Positions 26,160 through 34,505 of a DNA stretch of 64,000 nt are shown here, one piece after another (position 1 is the first letter of the stretch; every line of letters begins with the position of its first letter). The stretch covers positions 1 through 64,000 of the forward strand of contig NZ_AUMR01000015.1 of the NCBI RefSeq assembly GCF_000430785.1, in the 5' to 3' direction. The position numbers and the translations under genes were made by a program. Below the pieces are notes generated by a model. It searched no databases. It was not told where the DNA came from and saw nothing but the letters and a program-made list of their open reading frames with translations. The DNA comes from Ectobacillus panaciterrae DSM 19096. GTDB taxonomy: Bacteria; Bacillota; Bacilli; Bacillales; Bacillaceae_G.

Positions 26160-26186
26160 GTGTATTTGTTGTGAACTTGTCGTGAA
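26160..26186 (-). promoter_or_regulatory. 11-bp-phased direct repeats upstream of htrA
   Basis: On the minus strand TTCAC, TTCAC and TACAC units begin exactly 11 bases apart (plus-strand GTGAA/GTGAA/GTGTA at 26182, 26171 and 26160), about 50-75 bases before the htrA start. TTCACA-type repeats at this spacing are typical binding sites of OmpR/PhoP-family response regulators. Confidence 0.5.
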
Positions 26187-26249
26187 ATTCAACAAGATTT
26201 TCGTAAGCAGGACGTGTTATTATTATAAAATAACATGCCTGCCTTAGGC

Positions 26250-26924
26250 CTACTCTTCGAACTTATATCCGACGCGAATCACAGTGGTGATATGGTTTGC
26301 CTTTTCGCCGAGCTTGCTTCTCAGCTTTTTAATATGTGTATCCACCGTGCGGTCATCACCGTAATAATCATAGCCCCACAGCTGATTCAAAAGATGCTGA
26401 CGGGATAAAACAATCCCTTTATTCTCCATAAGATACACAAGCAGCTCAAATTCCTTATGCGTTAAAATCACTTCATTCCCATCAGCTATAACAGTACGCG
26501 ACAATTTGTTCACTTCAATTCCACTCATAGACAGCATATTCTCTTCCTGACCGACGGAGCCTTCTGCACGCTTGAGCAGCGTTTTTGCTCTCGCTACAAG
26601 TACCTTCGGACTGAACGGTTTCGTCACGTACTCGTCCGCTCCAAGCTCAAAGCCAAGAAGCGTATCCTCTTCATCAGAGCGGGCGGTCAACATAATAATC
26701 GGCACAACGGATTCCTTGCGAACACGGCGGCATACAGACCAGCCGTCGATTTCCGGAAGCATAATATCAAGAACGATTAAATCAATCTCATGCGCTTCAA
26801 AAAGCGCCAGCGCTTGCTTCCCGTCCTCTGCCTCAAGCACTTCAAATCCTTCGCTCGCAAAATAGTCGGAAACAATTTCACGAAGGCGCTGTTCGTCTTC
26901 TACAAGCAGCACCGTTTTGTTCAT
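26250..26924 (-). CDS. OmpR-family response regulator, no adjacent kinase
   Basis: 224 aa. Receiver domain with acidic pair Glu9-Asp10, phospho-acceptor Asp53 (VLDIMLP) and the conserved Lys in YVTKPF (about 102). Winged-helix DNA-binding domain with LTHKEFELLVYLMENKG and VDTHIKKLRSKLG. The start overlaps the nrdG stop (ATGA) and AAGGGGGAAA lies in the nrdG end, so it is translationally coupled to nrdDG. No histidine kinase gene is in the window. The next gene downstream is htrA with phased repeats in front of it, a plausible target. It may be a CssR/ResD-like orphan. Confidence 0.9.
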   Translation of the reverse strand: MNKTVLLVEDEQRLREIVSDYFASEGFEVLEAEDGKQALALFEAHEIDLIVLDIMLPEIDGWSVCRRVRKESVVPIIMLTARSDEEDTLLGFELGADEYVTKPFSPKVLVARAKTLLKRAEGSVGQEENMLSMSGIEVNKLSRTVIADGNEVILTHKEFELLVYLMENKGIVLSRQHLLNQLWGYDYYGDDRTVDTHIKKLRSKLGEKANHITTVIRVGYKFEE

Positions 26925-27391
26925 ATGATTTCCCCCTTTCTTTTATCTAAACGAATAATGCGCTGATTTCCACTGCCCCGAAACGGGAGCGCACGGTCTT
27001 TTTTATTCCATTCAAATCTTCCATCTACTAGTACATCTGCATAGTCCAACAACTCTATCATATCACGATTTCCTATTCTCTGTATCTCCTCAAATGTATA
27101 TCCCGTATACATCCATAGCGTTTTACCGCTTTCTTTCACCATCCGGGCAAGCTTCTTCGCCTCACGCGCCTGCATGAACGGCTCACCGCCTGAAAACGTC
27201 ACATTCGTAAGAGAATTGCTTATAATTTCTTGAAGAGCTTCTTCTGCGCTCATCTGGATTCCGTTACTCCAATCCCACGACTGCGGGTTATGGCAGCCGA
27301 AACAGCGATGCGGACAGCCTGCAAAAAACACGACTGTCCGCAACCCCTCGCCATCTACAACACTATCATGCAAAATGTTCAGGATTCTCAT
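26921..27391 (-). CDS. nrdG: Anaerobic ribonucleotide reductase activating protein
   Basis: 156 aa from the ATG that overlaps the nrdD stop codon (ATGA); the longer in-frame extension lies within nrdD and is not needed. Radical-SAM motif CPHRCFGC (Cys26, Cys30, Cys33), GGEP and the short NrdG length. It uses SAM and a 4Fe-4S cluster to install the glycyl radical on NrdD. Operon nrdD-nrdG-response regulator with 4-base overlaps at both joints. Confidence 0.94.
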   Translation of the reverse strand: MRILNILHDSVVDGEGLRTVVFFAGCPHRCFGCHNPQSWDWSNGIQMSAEEALQEIISNSLTNVTFSGGEPFMQAREAKKLARMVKESGKTLWMYTGYTFEEIQRIGNRDMIELLDYADVLVDGRFEWNKKDRALPFRGSGNQRIIRLDKRKGEII

Positions 27392-29238
27392 GAATGCTTC
27401 ACCCGTTCCGCTTCCTCGCTTCGTTTCGCGCTGTTCCATTTTGTCATATCCCCTACCAAATATCCTGTAATACGGCGGATGCGTTCTATTTTCTCTTCGT
27501 CATCATTTCCGCATACAGGGCACTCTCGTTCTATTATGCTGTTGTATCCGCAGCATGTGCACCGGTCTACGGGATGATTGATAGAACCGTACCCGATTCC
27601 GTAATACGCCATGGCATTGATGAGCTGATGCAGTGCTTCTATATTGTGAACAGCTGCGCCGTCCAACTCGATATACGTGATGTGCCCCGCATTGCACAGC
27701 TCATGAAACGGCGCTTCCCTCCGTATTTTTTCGATTGCTTGCAAAGGATAATAAACAGGAACATGGAAGGAATTCGTATAAAAACTCCGATTGGTTACGC
27801 CGGAGATGACGCCAAACTTTTTACGATCGCGCTTTGTGAATTTCCCAGATAAACCTTCTGCAGGAGTAGCCAAAAGTGAGAAATTAAGCTGATGCATTTC
27901 TGTCGCCTTATCCATTTTCTCCCTCATAAATCGAACGATATTAAGCCCGAGTTCCTTTGCTTCCTCGCTTTCCCCGTGATGCTTGCCAATTAATGCAGTA
28001 AGACATTCAGCCAATCCGATGAAGCCTACGCTTAATGTTCCATGCTTGATTATCTCTTTTACACGTTCACTAGGTTGCAGCTTTTCACCGCCCCGCCAAA
28101 TTCCTTGTGAATAAAGAAACTGAAAATCTCTAGCGCACTTTGATGCTTGATAATGAAAGCGTTCCAGCAGCTGTTGAATCGCCAGATCTATGTATTGATT
28201 CAGCAGGTCGAAAAAGTGCTCCGTTGACTCGCTGATTAGGGCGAGCTTCACAAGGTTTAAAGATGTAAATGAAATATTCCCTCTGCCGACCGCATTTTCT
28301 TCGCCGTGAATATTGCTCATCACACGCGTCCTGCATCCCATATAGCACGCTTCACTTTCCGGGCGTCCATCATAAAATGCAGCGTTAAAAGGCGCGTTCA
28401 AAAACGCGAAATTCGGAAACAATCGTTTTGCCGTCGTTTCCAGTGCCAGACGGTATAAGTCATAGTTCAGGTCGTTTGCATCAAAATTAATTCCTTTTTT
28501 CAGCTTAAACACTTGAATCGGAAAAATCGGTGTTTCTCCCTTTCCAAGTCCCGCCTGGGTAGCAAGAAGCAGCTGCCGGATGAGCATCCGTCCTTCCTTG
28601 GACGTATCCGTGCCGTAATTAATGGAGATGAACGGAACCTGTCCACCCCCGCGGCTGTGCATGCTGTTGGCATTATGAATAAATGCCTCGCACGCTTGAT
28701 ACGTGTCTCTCTCCGTTTCCTTCCATGCCAATTTTTCCGCCTGTTCTGTCATTCCATATTGGTGGAAGCGTTCAAGATGACGTTCGTATGTTTTTTTCAC
28801 ATAAGGCGCAAGATCGTAATCGAACATCGGAAACGCTTGGCCGCCGTGCTGCATGTTTTGATTTGCTTGTAAAACAATTGCCGTAAGCGCCATAGCGCTG
28901 CCGATGCCGCCCGGCTCTCTCATATAACCATGACCTGTAGAGAACCCCCCCTTCAATAGCTGTCCGAGCGGAATTTGCGAGCATGTAGTCGTTCCAGCTA
29001 TATAAAAATCAAGATCATGCGGATATAAAATATTCTCTTCCATCGCCTTAAGCACTTTACTAGATAACAGCTTTTCCATCGCATAAAATCTCGCAGTCTC
29101 AGAAGCAACTTTCCCCATCATCCCCATGGGAGATCGGCCATCCACATTCGCATTTTCCTGCATGATATCTTGTTCAGCTCCTGCCACAATCTTGTCAAGC
29201 ATGTTCATCCATTCCCTTTCTACGTTTGTTCCTTTCAT
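27388..29238 (-). CDS. nrdD: Class III (anaerobic) ribonucleoside triphosphate reductase
   Basis: 616 aa. The ATG at 29238 has AGAGGAG nine bases upstream; a TTG two codons earlier is too close to it. The C-terminus has the zinc site Cys-x-x-Cys...Cys-x-x-Cys (CTCCGYNSIIERECPVC, about 569-585) and the glycyl-radical motif RRITGYLVG about 20 residues later. Active-site Cys residues are in the body. It makes dNTPs without oxygen, activated by NrdG. The protein is at the short end for NrdD, with no obvious N-terminal ATP-cone. Two NrdR-like boxes precede it. Confidence 0.95.
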   Translation of the reverse strand: MKGTNVEREWMNMLDKIVAGAEQDIMQENANVDGRSPMGMMGKVASETARFYAMEKLLSSKVLKAMEENILYPHDLDFYIAGTTTCSQIPLGQLLKGGFSTGHGYMREPGGIGSAMALTAIVLQANQNMQHGGQAFPMFDYDLAPYVKKTYERHLERFHQYGMTEQAEKLAWKETERDTYQACEAFIHNANSMHSRGGGQVPFISINYGTDTSKEGRMLIRQLLLATQAGLGKGETPIFPIQVFKLKKGINFDANDLNYDLYRLALETTAKRLFPNFAFLNAPFNAAFYDGRPESEACYMGCRTRVMSNIHGEENAVGRGNISFTSLNLVKLALISESTEHFFDLLNQYIDLAIQQLLERFHYQASKCARDFQFLYSQGIWRGGEKLQPSERVKEIIKHGTLSVGFIGLAECLTALIGKHHGESEEAKELGLNIVRFMREKMDKATEMHQLNFSLLATPAEGLSGKFTKRDRKKFGVISGVTNRSFYTNSFHVPVYYPLQAIEKIRREAPFHELCNAGHITYIELDGAAVHNIEALHQLINAMAYYGIGYGSINHPVDRCTCCGYNSIIERECPVCGNDDEEKIERIRRITGYLVGDMTKWNSAKRSEEAERVKHS

Positions 29239-29254
29239 TACCAATCACTCCTCT

Positions 29255-29301
29255 AAACTATATATTGTATACCATAATAAAAACCATACTATATATAGAG
29301 C
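29255..29301 (-). promoter_or_regulatory. Tandem NrdR-like boxes upstream of nrdD
   Basis: AAACTATATATTGTAT (29255-29270) and ATACTATATATAGAGC (29286-29301) resemble the NrdR consensus ACACWATATNTWGTGT. Their starts are 31 bases apart, the phasing usual for NrdR box pairs. Binding would repress the reductase when dATP is plentiful. Confidence 0.6.
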
Positions 29302-29376
29302 CTCCAATGATGTGATAATTGTAACGTTCTTGTGAAAATGAGAGATTGGCATTTTATCATAAATTGGACGAGAATA

Positions 29377-29419
29377 CCCCCACTTCTAGGAGCAGAAGCG
29401 AGTAAGTGAGGGAGGTTCA
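29377..29419 (+). mobile_element. Lone IS200/IS605-type right-end hairpin
   Basis: CCCCCACTT pairs with AAGTGAGGG across a loop of about 18 bases and is followed by AGGTTCA. This matches the form of the 3' end (omega-RNA scaffold and right end) of IS200/IS605 tnpB elements in Bacillaceae. No tnpA or tnpB is adjacent; a decayed tnpB lies 5 kb away on the other strand. Confidence 0.45.
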
Positions 29420-29598
29420 TCGTCACATGTCAAAAAATAGACTTCATGCGAAGAAGAATTTCACTCCCCTTAAAGAAATTGTAAAAGATACTTTATAAAG
29501 GCTCAGTTGTTTACACAGCCCTATCTTATTATGGTACAATGAACGAGCAAAACTGCTTTTGTGCCCTCTATCATTACATATTAAAGGAGAATGGACTT

Positions 29599-30180
29599 AT
29601 GCTTACATACGTATTATTTTTAGCTGCGTACTTACTCGGTTCCATTCCGTTTGCTTTAATCGTCGGAAAGGTCGGCTATGGCATCGACATTCGCCAGCAC
29701 GGCAGCGGAAATCTCGGAGGAACGAACACGTTTCGTACGCTTGGCAAAAAAGCAGGATTTATTGTAACGATTGCCGATATTTTAAAAGGCACACTCGCTG
29801 CTTCATTACCTAGTTTATTTGGTTTGAATATCAATCCGCTTTGGTTCGGTCTTGCGGCGGTTATCGGCCATGTGTATCCAATTTTTGCGAAATTTCGGGG
29901 CGGAAAGGCTGTTGCGACTTCGGCAGGCGTTCTGCTGTTTTGTAAGCCACTGATTTTTCTTATCCTGATTGTCGTATTTTTAATATTGCTGTTCACGACA
30001 AAATACGTATCGCTTTCTTCTATGCTGACAGCGATTATCGGCGTCATTGCAGCGATTATTATTGGAAACGATACACCATTTTTAATCGCGATGTCATTGT
30101 TGGCTATTTTTGTCATATATCGTCATCGCGCTAATATTTCCCGGATTATAAACAAAACGGAACCAAAGGTAAAATTCTAA
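29599..30180 (+). CDS. plsY: Acyl-phosphate:glycerol-3-phosphate acyltransferase
   Basis: 193 aa from the ATG at 29599 (AAAGGAG eight to ten bases upstream; the in-frame ATG at 29539 has no ribosome binding site). PlsY motifs: [33 protein letters not shown] (motif 1 with the catalytic His/Ser/Gly-Asn), a KG segment, [21 protein letters not shown] and five to six membrane helices. It performs the first acylation step of membrane phospholipid synthesis using acyl-phosphate. Same position as yneS in Bacillus subtilis. Confidence 0.96.
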   Translation: MLTYVLFLAAYLLGSIPFALIVGKVGYGIDIRQHGSGNLGGTNTFRTLGKKAGFIVTIADILKGTLAASLPSLFGLNINPLWFGLAAVIGHVYPIFAKFRGGKAVATSAGVLLFCKPLIFLILIVVFLILLFTTKYVSLSSMLTAIIGVIAAIIIGNDTPFLIAMSLLAIFVIYRHRANISRIINKTEPKVKF

Positions 30181-30276
30181 AATTATAACGCAAAAAGGAA
30201 ATGCTAAGCATGTAAATGGCGCCTTGTTTGCGTTATTTTTACTAAAGATGTGCAGGAAAAAATTGGAGGGAAACAT

Positions 30277-30567
30277 ATGAAAATCTCAGTGTCCAAAGAC
30301 GCAGCACAATGGTACAAAAAAGAGATGATTTTGCAAGACGGCGATGTGCTTCGCTTCTTCGTGCAATACGGAGGTTGCAGCACAGTACAAAAAGGTTTAT
30401 CTCTTGGTATCCGTAAAGATACGGCAATACAAGCAGCAGCAGAAACAAAAGAAGAAGGCATTACGTTTTTCGTAGAAGCAGACGACGAATGGTATTTCGA
30501 CGGTCATGACCTTTCTGTTACATATACGAGCGGTGAAGAAGAGCCGCAATTCCATTACGAAAAATAA
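30277..30567 (+). CDS. yneR: HesB/YneR-type protein
   Basis: 96 aa from ATG 30277 with TTGGAGGGAAAC upstream. Single HesB/IscA-like domain (KISVSKDAAQWYKKEM...FFVQYGGCSTVQKGLSLGI), but with only one Cys in the region where A-type Fe-S carriers have three, as in the YneR subfamily. An Fe-S role is therefore not assured. It follows plsY as in Bacillus subtilis and ends at a terminator. Confidence 0.85.
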   Translation: MKISVSKDAAQWYKKEMILQDGDVLRFFVQYGGCSTVQKGLSLGIRKDTAIQAAAETKEEGITFFVEADDEWYFDGHDLSVTYTSGEEEPQFHYEK

Positions 30568-30570
30568 AAA

Positions 30571-30605
30571 AGAAGCGTCCTGCGTTACAGCAGGATGCTT
30601 TTTAC
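30571..30605 (+). terminator. Terminator of yneR
   Basis: GCGTCCTGC and GCAGGATGC arms followed by T5. Confidence 0.75.
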
Positions 30606-30841
30606 ATGTTATGTACACATATGAAAATTCCTGTTCGTGATATTTCTCTTCAAAATATCTCTGCATCCTCTCTTAAAAAGCTTTCTTTTTCTCGGGGTTT
30701 GTCCTAGGCTATGCTATCCAATGTTCAGTCAAATTCGTGTAGCTTACGTCAGACCCGAATGTTCCTTTAAATGAAATTCATTGTAATTCCTTATAGTACA
30801 TATGTACGTTAATCCATTTCAATACGCATAATAGCAAAAAA

Positions 30842-30868
30842 AAGAAACTGCCTCATGACAGTTTCTTA
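30842..30868 (-). terminator. Terminator of the thioesterase gene
   Basis: AAGAAACTG and CAGTTTCTT stem, then a T run on the minus strand. It overlaps the stop codon. Confidence 0.75.
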
Positions 30869-31291
30869 TTCCTTTGGCTTTTGTTCCTTTTCATATATCT
30901 CATACCACTCCGGATATAACTTTTTAAAGGATACAGGACGGAATGTGTCTTTTTTCACTAAGACATTTGTGGTACTGGCCGTGATGCATAATTCGCCTTG
31001 CTCGTTCAAAATTTCGTATCCATATACAACACGAAGCGGATTTACTGCTTCAATCCATGTTTTTACAAGCGCTTTTTCCCCATAACGCATCGCTTTGCGG
31101 TACGTAACCTGCAGATCAAGGACCGGCGATACAATGCCGTCCTCTTCCATTTTCGCATAGGAAAACCCCAGATCCTCTATAAGCTGCGTACGCCCGAGTT
31201 CAAGCCAAATGACGTAGTTTGCATGATATACGACACCCATTTGATCTGTTTCTGCATATCGGATGCTGACCGTATGTTCAGATATGTGCAT
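30866..31291 (-). CDS. yneP: Acyl-CoA thioesterase, 4HBT hotdog family (YneP)
   Basis: 141 aa from the ATG at 31291 (AAAAGGAGACTT upstream); the longer frame adds 38 unlikely residues. Hotdog domain with the 4HBT active-site segment VSIRYAETDQMGVVYHANYVIWLELGR (Asp in ETDQMG-VYHANY). It hydrolyses acyl-CoA or related thioesters; the substrate is unknown. Position matches yneP between tlp and yneR in Bacillus subtilis. Confidence 0.9.
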   Translation of the reverse strand: MHISEHTVSIRYAETDQMGVVYHANYVIWLELGRTQLIEDLGFSYAKMEEDGIVSPVLDLQVTYRKAMRYGEKALVKTWIEAVNPLRVVYGYEILNEQGELCITASTTNVLVKKDTFRPVSFKKLYPEWYEIYEKEQKPKE

Positions 31292-31396
31292 GATGAAGTC
31301 TCCTTTTTGGTGGTTCTTTCCATGTACTTTATCATAATACAACCTACACGAAAATAAAATAGAAACGGCATATCTTTTCTCTAAAGGGGTGATTCG

Positions 31397-32689
31397 ATGC
31401 TTCAAATTGTAGTTGTCCAGCGGGGTGACACTTTATATAAAATGGCGCAGCGGTACGGAGCGACTGTAGATGAAATTGTTCGGGATAACGGGCTGGACGC
31501 AAGTTTGCCGCTTGTCATCGGTCAGTCGTTGCTTGTGAACACCACGGGAAATGTGTATTATGTACAGCCGGGAGACAGCTTATATAAAATCGCGTTAACA
31601 TATAATATCCCGCTCCAAACGCTCGCTAAAGCAAATAATCTATCACTAAAAACAATGCTGCAGGATGGTCAGCGTTTGTATATCCCGAAAGGAACAAAAC
31701 GCTCAGCCGAATCCATCGCTTATTTGCAGCCTACTTCCATTCCTATTAAAGAGAGCTTGCTGAATGCAACGCGCGCATTAAGTCCGAACTTGACGTATTT
31801 AGCGTATTTCAGCTTCGAGGCAAAGCGCGATGGCACATTAAACGAGCCGACAAGCTTGGCACCAGTGCTCGATATCGCAAGACAAAATCGCGTCGTTCCG
31901 ATGCTCGTTATAACAAATTTAGAAAGCGGAAACTTCAGCCCTGAGGTAACGAAGATCTTGTTCAACAACCCGACTCTCCAAAATAAATTTATTACAAACG
32001 TATTGGAAACGGCACAGAAATACAATATGCAAGACATTCATTTTGACTTCGAGAATGTAAGGCCTGAAGACCGTGAACCTTACAATCAATTCCTCCGCAA
32101 TGTAAAGGCGCGGCTTCCGCAAGGCTATACACTGAGCACTACACTCGTTCCGAAAACAAGCTCCGCTCAAAAAGGCGCCTTCTTTGAGGCGCACGACTAT
32201 AAAGCGCAGGGAGCGATTGTGAACTTCGTTGTAATTATGACATATGACTGGGGCTGGCAAGGCGGGCCTCCACAGGCAGTTTCTCCGATTGACCCTGTCA
32301 AGCAGGTCATTCAATATGCAAAAACGCAAATGCCTGCAAGCAAAATTATGATGGGGCAAAATTTGTACGGCTTTGACTGGACGCTGCCTTATAAACCGGG
32401 GAATCCGCCTGCAAAAGCCGTAAGCTCTGTGGCAGCCGTATCTTTAGCAAGGAAGTATAACGTGCCGATTCGCTACGATTACAGCGCGCAGGCTCCGAAC
32501 TTTACGTATTATGACGAAAATGGGAGCCAGCATGAAGTATGGTTTGAAGATTCACGCTCCCTGCAAGCGAAATTCAATTTAATGAAAGAACAAGGCATAG
32601 GCGGTATCAGCTATTGGAAAATCGGTTTGCCGTTTCCGCAAAATTCACGTTTGCTGGCGGAAAACTTCAATATCGTAAAAAAAGGCTGA
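31397..32689 (+). CDS. sleL: LysM and glycosyl hydrolase 18 protein (SleL/YaaH-type cortex lytic enzyme)
   Basis: 430 aa. Two LysM repeats at the N-terminus (about 3-47 and 52-97: VVQRGDTLYKMAQRYG and YVQPGDSLYKIALTYN) bind peptidoglycan. A GH18 domain (about 110-430) carries the catalytic DxxxDFE-type motif in IHFDFENV (about 214-221) and MTYDWGW. The size and layout match SleL/YaaH, the N-acetylglucosaminidase that degrades cortex muropeptides during germination. No signal peptide, as for spore-coat-delivered family members. AAAGGGGTGATTCG precedes the ATG. Confidence 0.92.
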   Translation: MLQIVVVQRGDTLYKMAQRYGATVDEIVRDNGLDASLPLVIGQSLLVNTTGNVYYVQPGDSLYKIALTYNIPLQTLAKANNLSLKTMLQDGQRLYIPKGTKRSAESIAYLQPTSIPIKESLLNATRALSPNLTYLAYFSFEAKRDGTLNEPTSLAPVLDIARQNRVVPMLVITNLESGNFSPEVTKILFNNPTLQNKFITNVLETAQKYNMQDIHFDFENVRPEDREPYNQFLRNVKARLPQGYTLSTTLVPKTSSAQKGAFFEAHDYKAQGAIVNFVVIMTYDWGWQGGPPQAVSPIDPVKQVIQYAKTQMPASKIMMGQNLYGFDWTLPYKPGNPPAKAVSSVAAVSLARKYNVPIRYDYSAQAPNFTYYDENGSQHEVWFEDSRSLQAKFNLMKEQGIGGISYWKIGLPFPQNSRLLAENFNIVKKG

Positions 32690-32705
32690 CGTACGTCAGC
32701 CTTTT
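32680..32705. terminator. Bidirectional terminator
   Basis: AAAAGGCTGACGTACGTCAGCCTTTT is a near-perfect palindrome between sleL and tlp. It overlaps the sleL stop. Confidence 0.8.
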
Positions 32706-32723
32706 ATCTTACTGTTCTTTATC

Positions 32724-32954
32724 TTACTGTTCTTCACGGTATGCAGCTTCTTCTTTAATTTCGTTGCGCATCCCAGCGATGCTTTCTAAGCGGCGCTGAT
32801 TTTTCGCTTCAATATCTGCTCGATCCTTTTCATTGGAGAAACGCGCCGCTTCTTCTGCCTCGTTCATGTTTTCAATTGTATTTTGTACCATTTCTTGCAG
32901 CTTTTCCACGTTATCGCTTCTGTCGTCAGGATTAGATTTATACTGTTCTGTCAT
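32724..32954 (-). CDS. tlp: Small acid-soluble spore protein Tlp
   Basis: 76 aa from ATG 32954 (GAGGAGGAATAAAACC upstream). [30 protein letters not shown] is the conserved Tlp N-terminus (thioredoxin-like spore protein). It is hydrophilic, helical and made in the forespore. Neighbour of sspN, as in other Bacillus. Confidence 0.93.
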   Translation of the reverse strand: MTEQYKSNPDDRSDNVEKLQEMVQNTIENMNEAEEAARFSNEKDRADIEAKNQRRLESIAGMRNEIKEEAAYREEQ

Positions 32955-33021
32955 GGTTTTATTCCTCCTCAAAAGATGAGTTACATAGTTAGTTTGGTTC
33001 AAAAGCGAAGCAATATACCAA

Positions 33022-33186
33022 GAAAAGCGGAGCCGGCTCGTTTAGGCACAGAACCTAAGGTTCTCCGCCCTAAAAAGCGCTTTTTGCTTTTTTGTGGCGG
33101 AGGTTCTTAGGTGGCAGTGCCTAGCCGGCGGAGCTGGACATCATCGAAAAGCGGAGCCGGCTCGTTCAGCCGATGAAGCTGGACAA
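33022..33186. repeat. Palindromic intergenic repeat (two units)
   Basis: Unit 1 (33022-33143) is a nested palindrome: GCCGGCT...TAGGCAC pairs with GTGCCTAGCCGGC, and inside it GAACCTAAGG...GGCGGAGGTTC. Unit 2 (33144-33186) repeats AAAAGCGGAGCCGGCTCG and ends in the same AGCTGGACA. A diverged third unit lies at 59833-59918. Non-coding, REP-like. Confidence 0.65.
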
Positions 33187-33189
33187 TAA

Positions 33190-33213
33190 AAAAGGACGAA
33201 AAATCGTCCTTTT
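33190..33213 (-). terminator. Terminator of sspN
   Basis: AAAAGGACGA and TCGTCCTTTT stem just beyond the sspN stop. Confidence 0.75.
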
Positions 33214-33219
33214 GTGCTG

Positions 33220-33357
33220 TTAACCGTTATCTACAATTGGTTTTTTACCTGTTTTATCCTGCATTTTCTTACCTTTGTTTCCACCGGCTTCATGATTCTG
33301 CGTGCCGATATGATCCGGTCTGAAATGCATGGAATGTTTCTTTGGATTTCCCATCAT
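33220..33357 (-). CDS. sspN: Small acid-soluble spore protein N
   Basis: 45 aa ([20 protein letters not shown] at the start, [18 protein letters not shown] at the end). The KxMxDxxGxxPxI tail and overall length match SspN. AAGGAGGGGTT lies before two adjacent ATGs (33357 and 33354); the second has the better spacing. Forespore-specific minor SASP, next to tlp and under its own terminator. Confidence 0.88.
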   Translation of the reverse strand: MMGNPKKHSMHFRPDHIGTQNHEAGGNKGKKMQDKTGKKPIVDNG

Positions 33358-33410
33358 AACCCCTCCTTCACAAGTAGTATGCATCGGTGCGCACTACATT
33401 ATGTGAGGGA

Positions 33411-33551
33411 CTATTCCGCTTGTCTTAAACGTTTCTCCAATCTTTCCTCCAAGCGGTCCTCGATGCGCTCAATTGCCTCGCGATCGCTGAGCAGCTGCAG
33501 TTTATTCTCCATTACAAGCTCTTCAAACGTTTTTCTGCGATTGCGTCTCAT
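33411..33551 (-). CDS. FbpB-family small basic protein
   Basis: 46 aa, beginning MRRNRRKTFEELVMENKLQLL and ending in a charged helix (LEERLEKRLRQAE). AAAGGGTGAT lies six bases before the ATG. The basic start plus FxELVxxNKxxLLxDxxAxExIExRLxxR pattern matches the Fur-regulated basic protein family; FbpB in Bacillus subtilis works with the sRNA FsrA in iron sparing. No Fur box is evident here, so iron control is not shown. Confidence 0.8.
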   Translation of the reverse strand: MRRNRRKTFEELVMENKLQLLSDREAIERIEDRLEERLEKRLRQAE

Positions 33552-33751
33552 GCTATCACCCTTTCATCTATCTTTACCCGATAGTATAGGCAAAGACAGG
33601 GTGATTTAATCGAATTTGTGAGAAAATTTGTTTTATTAGAAAAGAAATATGAAAACAGAAAAGATACTAGAATCACGCTATTCAGTGCACTTTATTGTTT
33701 TTGATTATGTTTTCTGCTTTCCAGCTCATTATCCTTCTTATGTATAAACAA

Positions 33752-33780
33752 AAAACCAATTTCACCACGAAATTGGTTTT
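33752..33780 (-). terminator. Terminator of the thioredoxin-like gene
   Basis: AAAACCAATTTC and GAAATTGGTTTT form a 12-bp stem. Confidence 0.8.
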
Positions 33781-34342
33781 ACTTCAATCCCTTTACAGTC
33801 TTCTCCATGAATGCTTCCGTCATTGGTCCGATATACTTTTGGCGAATAACGCCTTTCGTATCAACGAAATAGGAAGTCGGCAAGCTGATGACTTTGTACG
33901 TGTTGCTAACGGCAGACGTCGTGTCGAGTAAAATCGGGAATGTTAAACCATTTTCACTCGCAAAATTTTTCACCTTTGCTTCCCCATTAGCACGCTCAGA
34001 CGGTGTATAATTGACCGCTGCAATGACAACATCCTGTTTGTTTTTCTCATAAAACTTCTGCATTTCCGGCATTTCCTGCTTGCACGGCGGACACCATGTC
34101 GCCCAGAAATTCAGGATTACCTTTTTTCCTTTTAAATCCGCCAGTTTGACTTTCGTTCCATCCGTGGCCTGCAGTTCAAAATCAGGCGCGACTTTGCCGA
34201 TTTCCAGTCCGGCATTTGCCATTGCTTCTTCAGCCGTTTTTGCCTGCGTGGCTACCTGCTTTTCTTCTTTAAAGAATTGGTGATAAGCGGCATAGCCAGC
34301 CATCGCCAACAGTACCAATACAATCATTCCTTTTCGCAGCAT
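33779..34342 (-). CDS. yneN: ResA/YneN-type membrane-anchored thiol-disulfide oxidoreductase
   Basis: 187 aa from the ATG at 34342, which has AAGGGATG upstream; an in-frame ATG at 34366 lacks a site. One N-terminal signal anchor (MIVLVLLAMAGYAAYHQFF) and a TlpA-like thioredoxin domain with active site WCPPC in FWATWCPPCKQEMPEM and cis-Pro loop VISLPTSYF. It reduces disulfides outside the membrane. Position next to acnA matches yneN in Bacillus subtilis. CcdA, encoded at 58.4 kb, could supply its electrons (inference). Confidence 0.9.
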   Translation of the reverse strand: MLRKGMIVLVLLAMAGYAAYHQFFKEEKQVATQAKTAEEAMANAGLEIGKVAPDFELQATDGTKVKLADLKGKKVILNFWATWCPPCKQEMPEMQKFYEKNKQDVVIAAVNYTPSERANGEAKVKNFASENGLTFPILLDTTSAVSNTYKVISLPTSYFVDTKGVIRQKYIGPMTEAFMEKTVKGLK

Positions 34343-34505
34343 ATGTATCATCCCTTGTTTTTCCATTTGTTATCAGTGTATACGGACGAGCCTGTAACTA
34401 TTCTTATTTCTATTGAAACACAAAATAAAGAAAAGTTAAACTGTCCCGACACTCTTTAACCAGCGATATGCTTCGTCGTATATGTAGAAATATTGTGTAA
34501 ATCCG

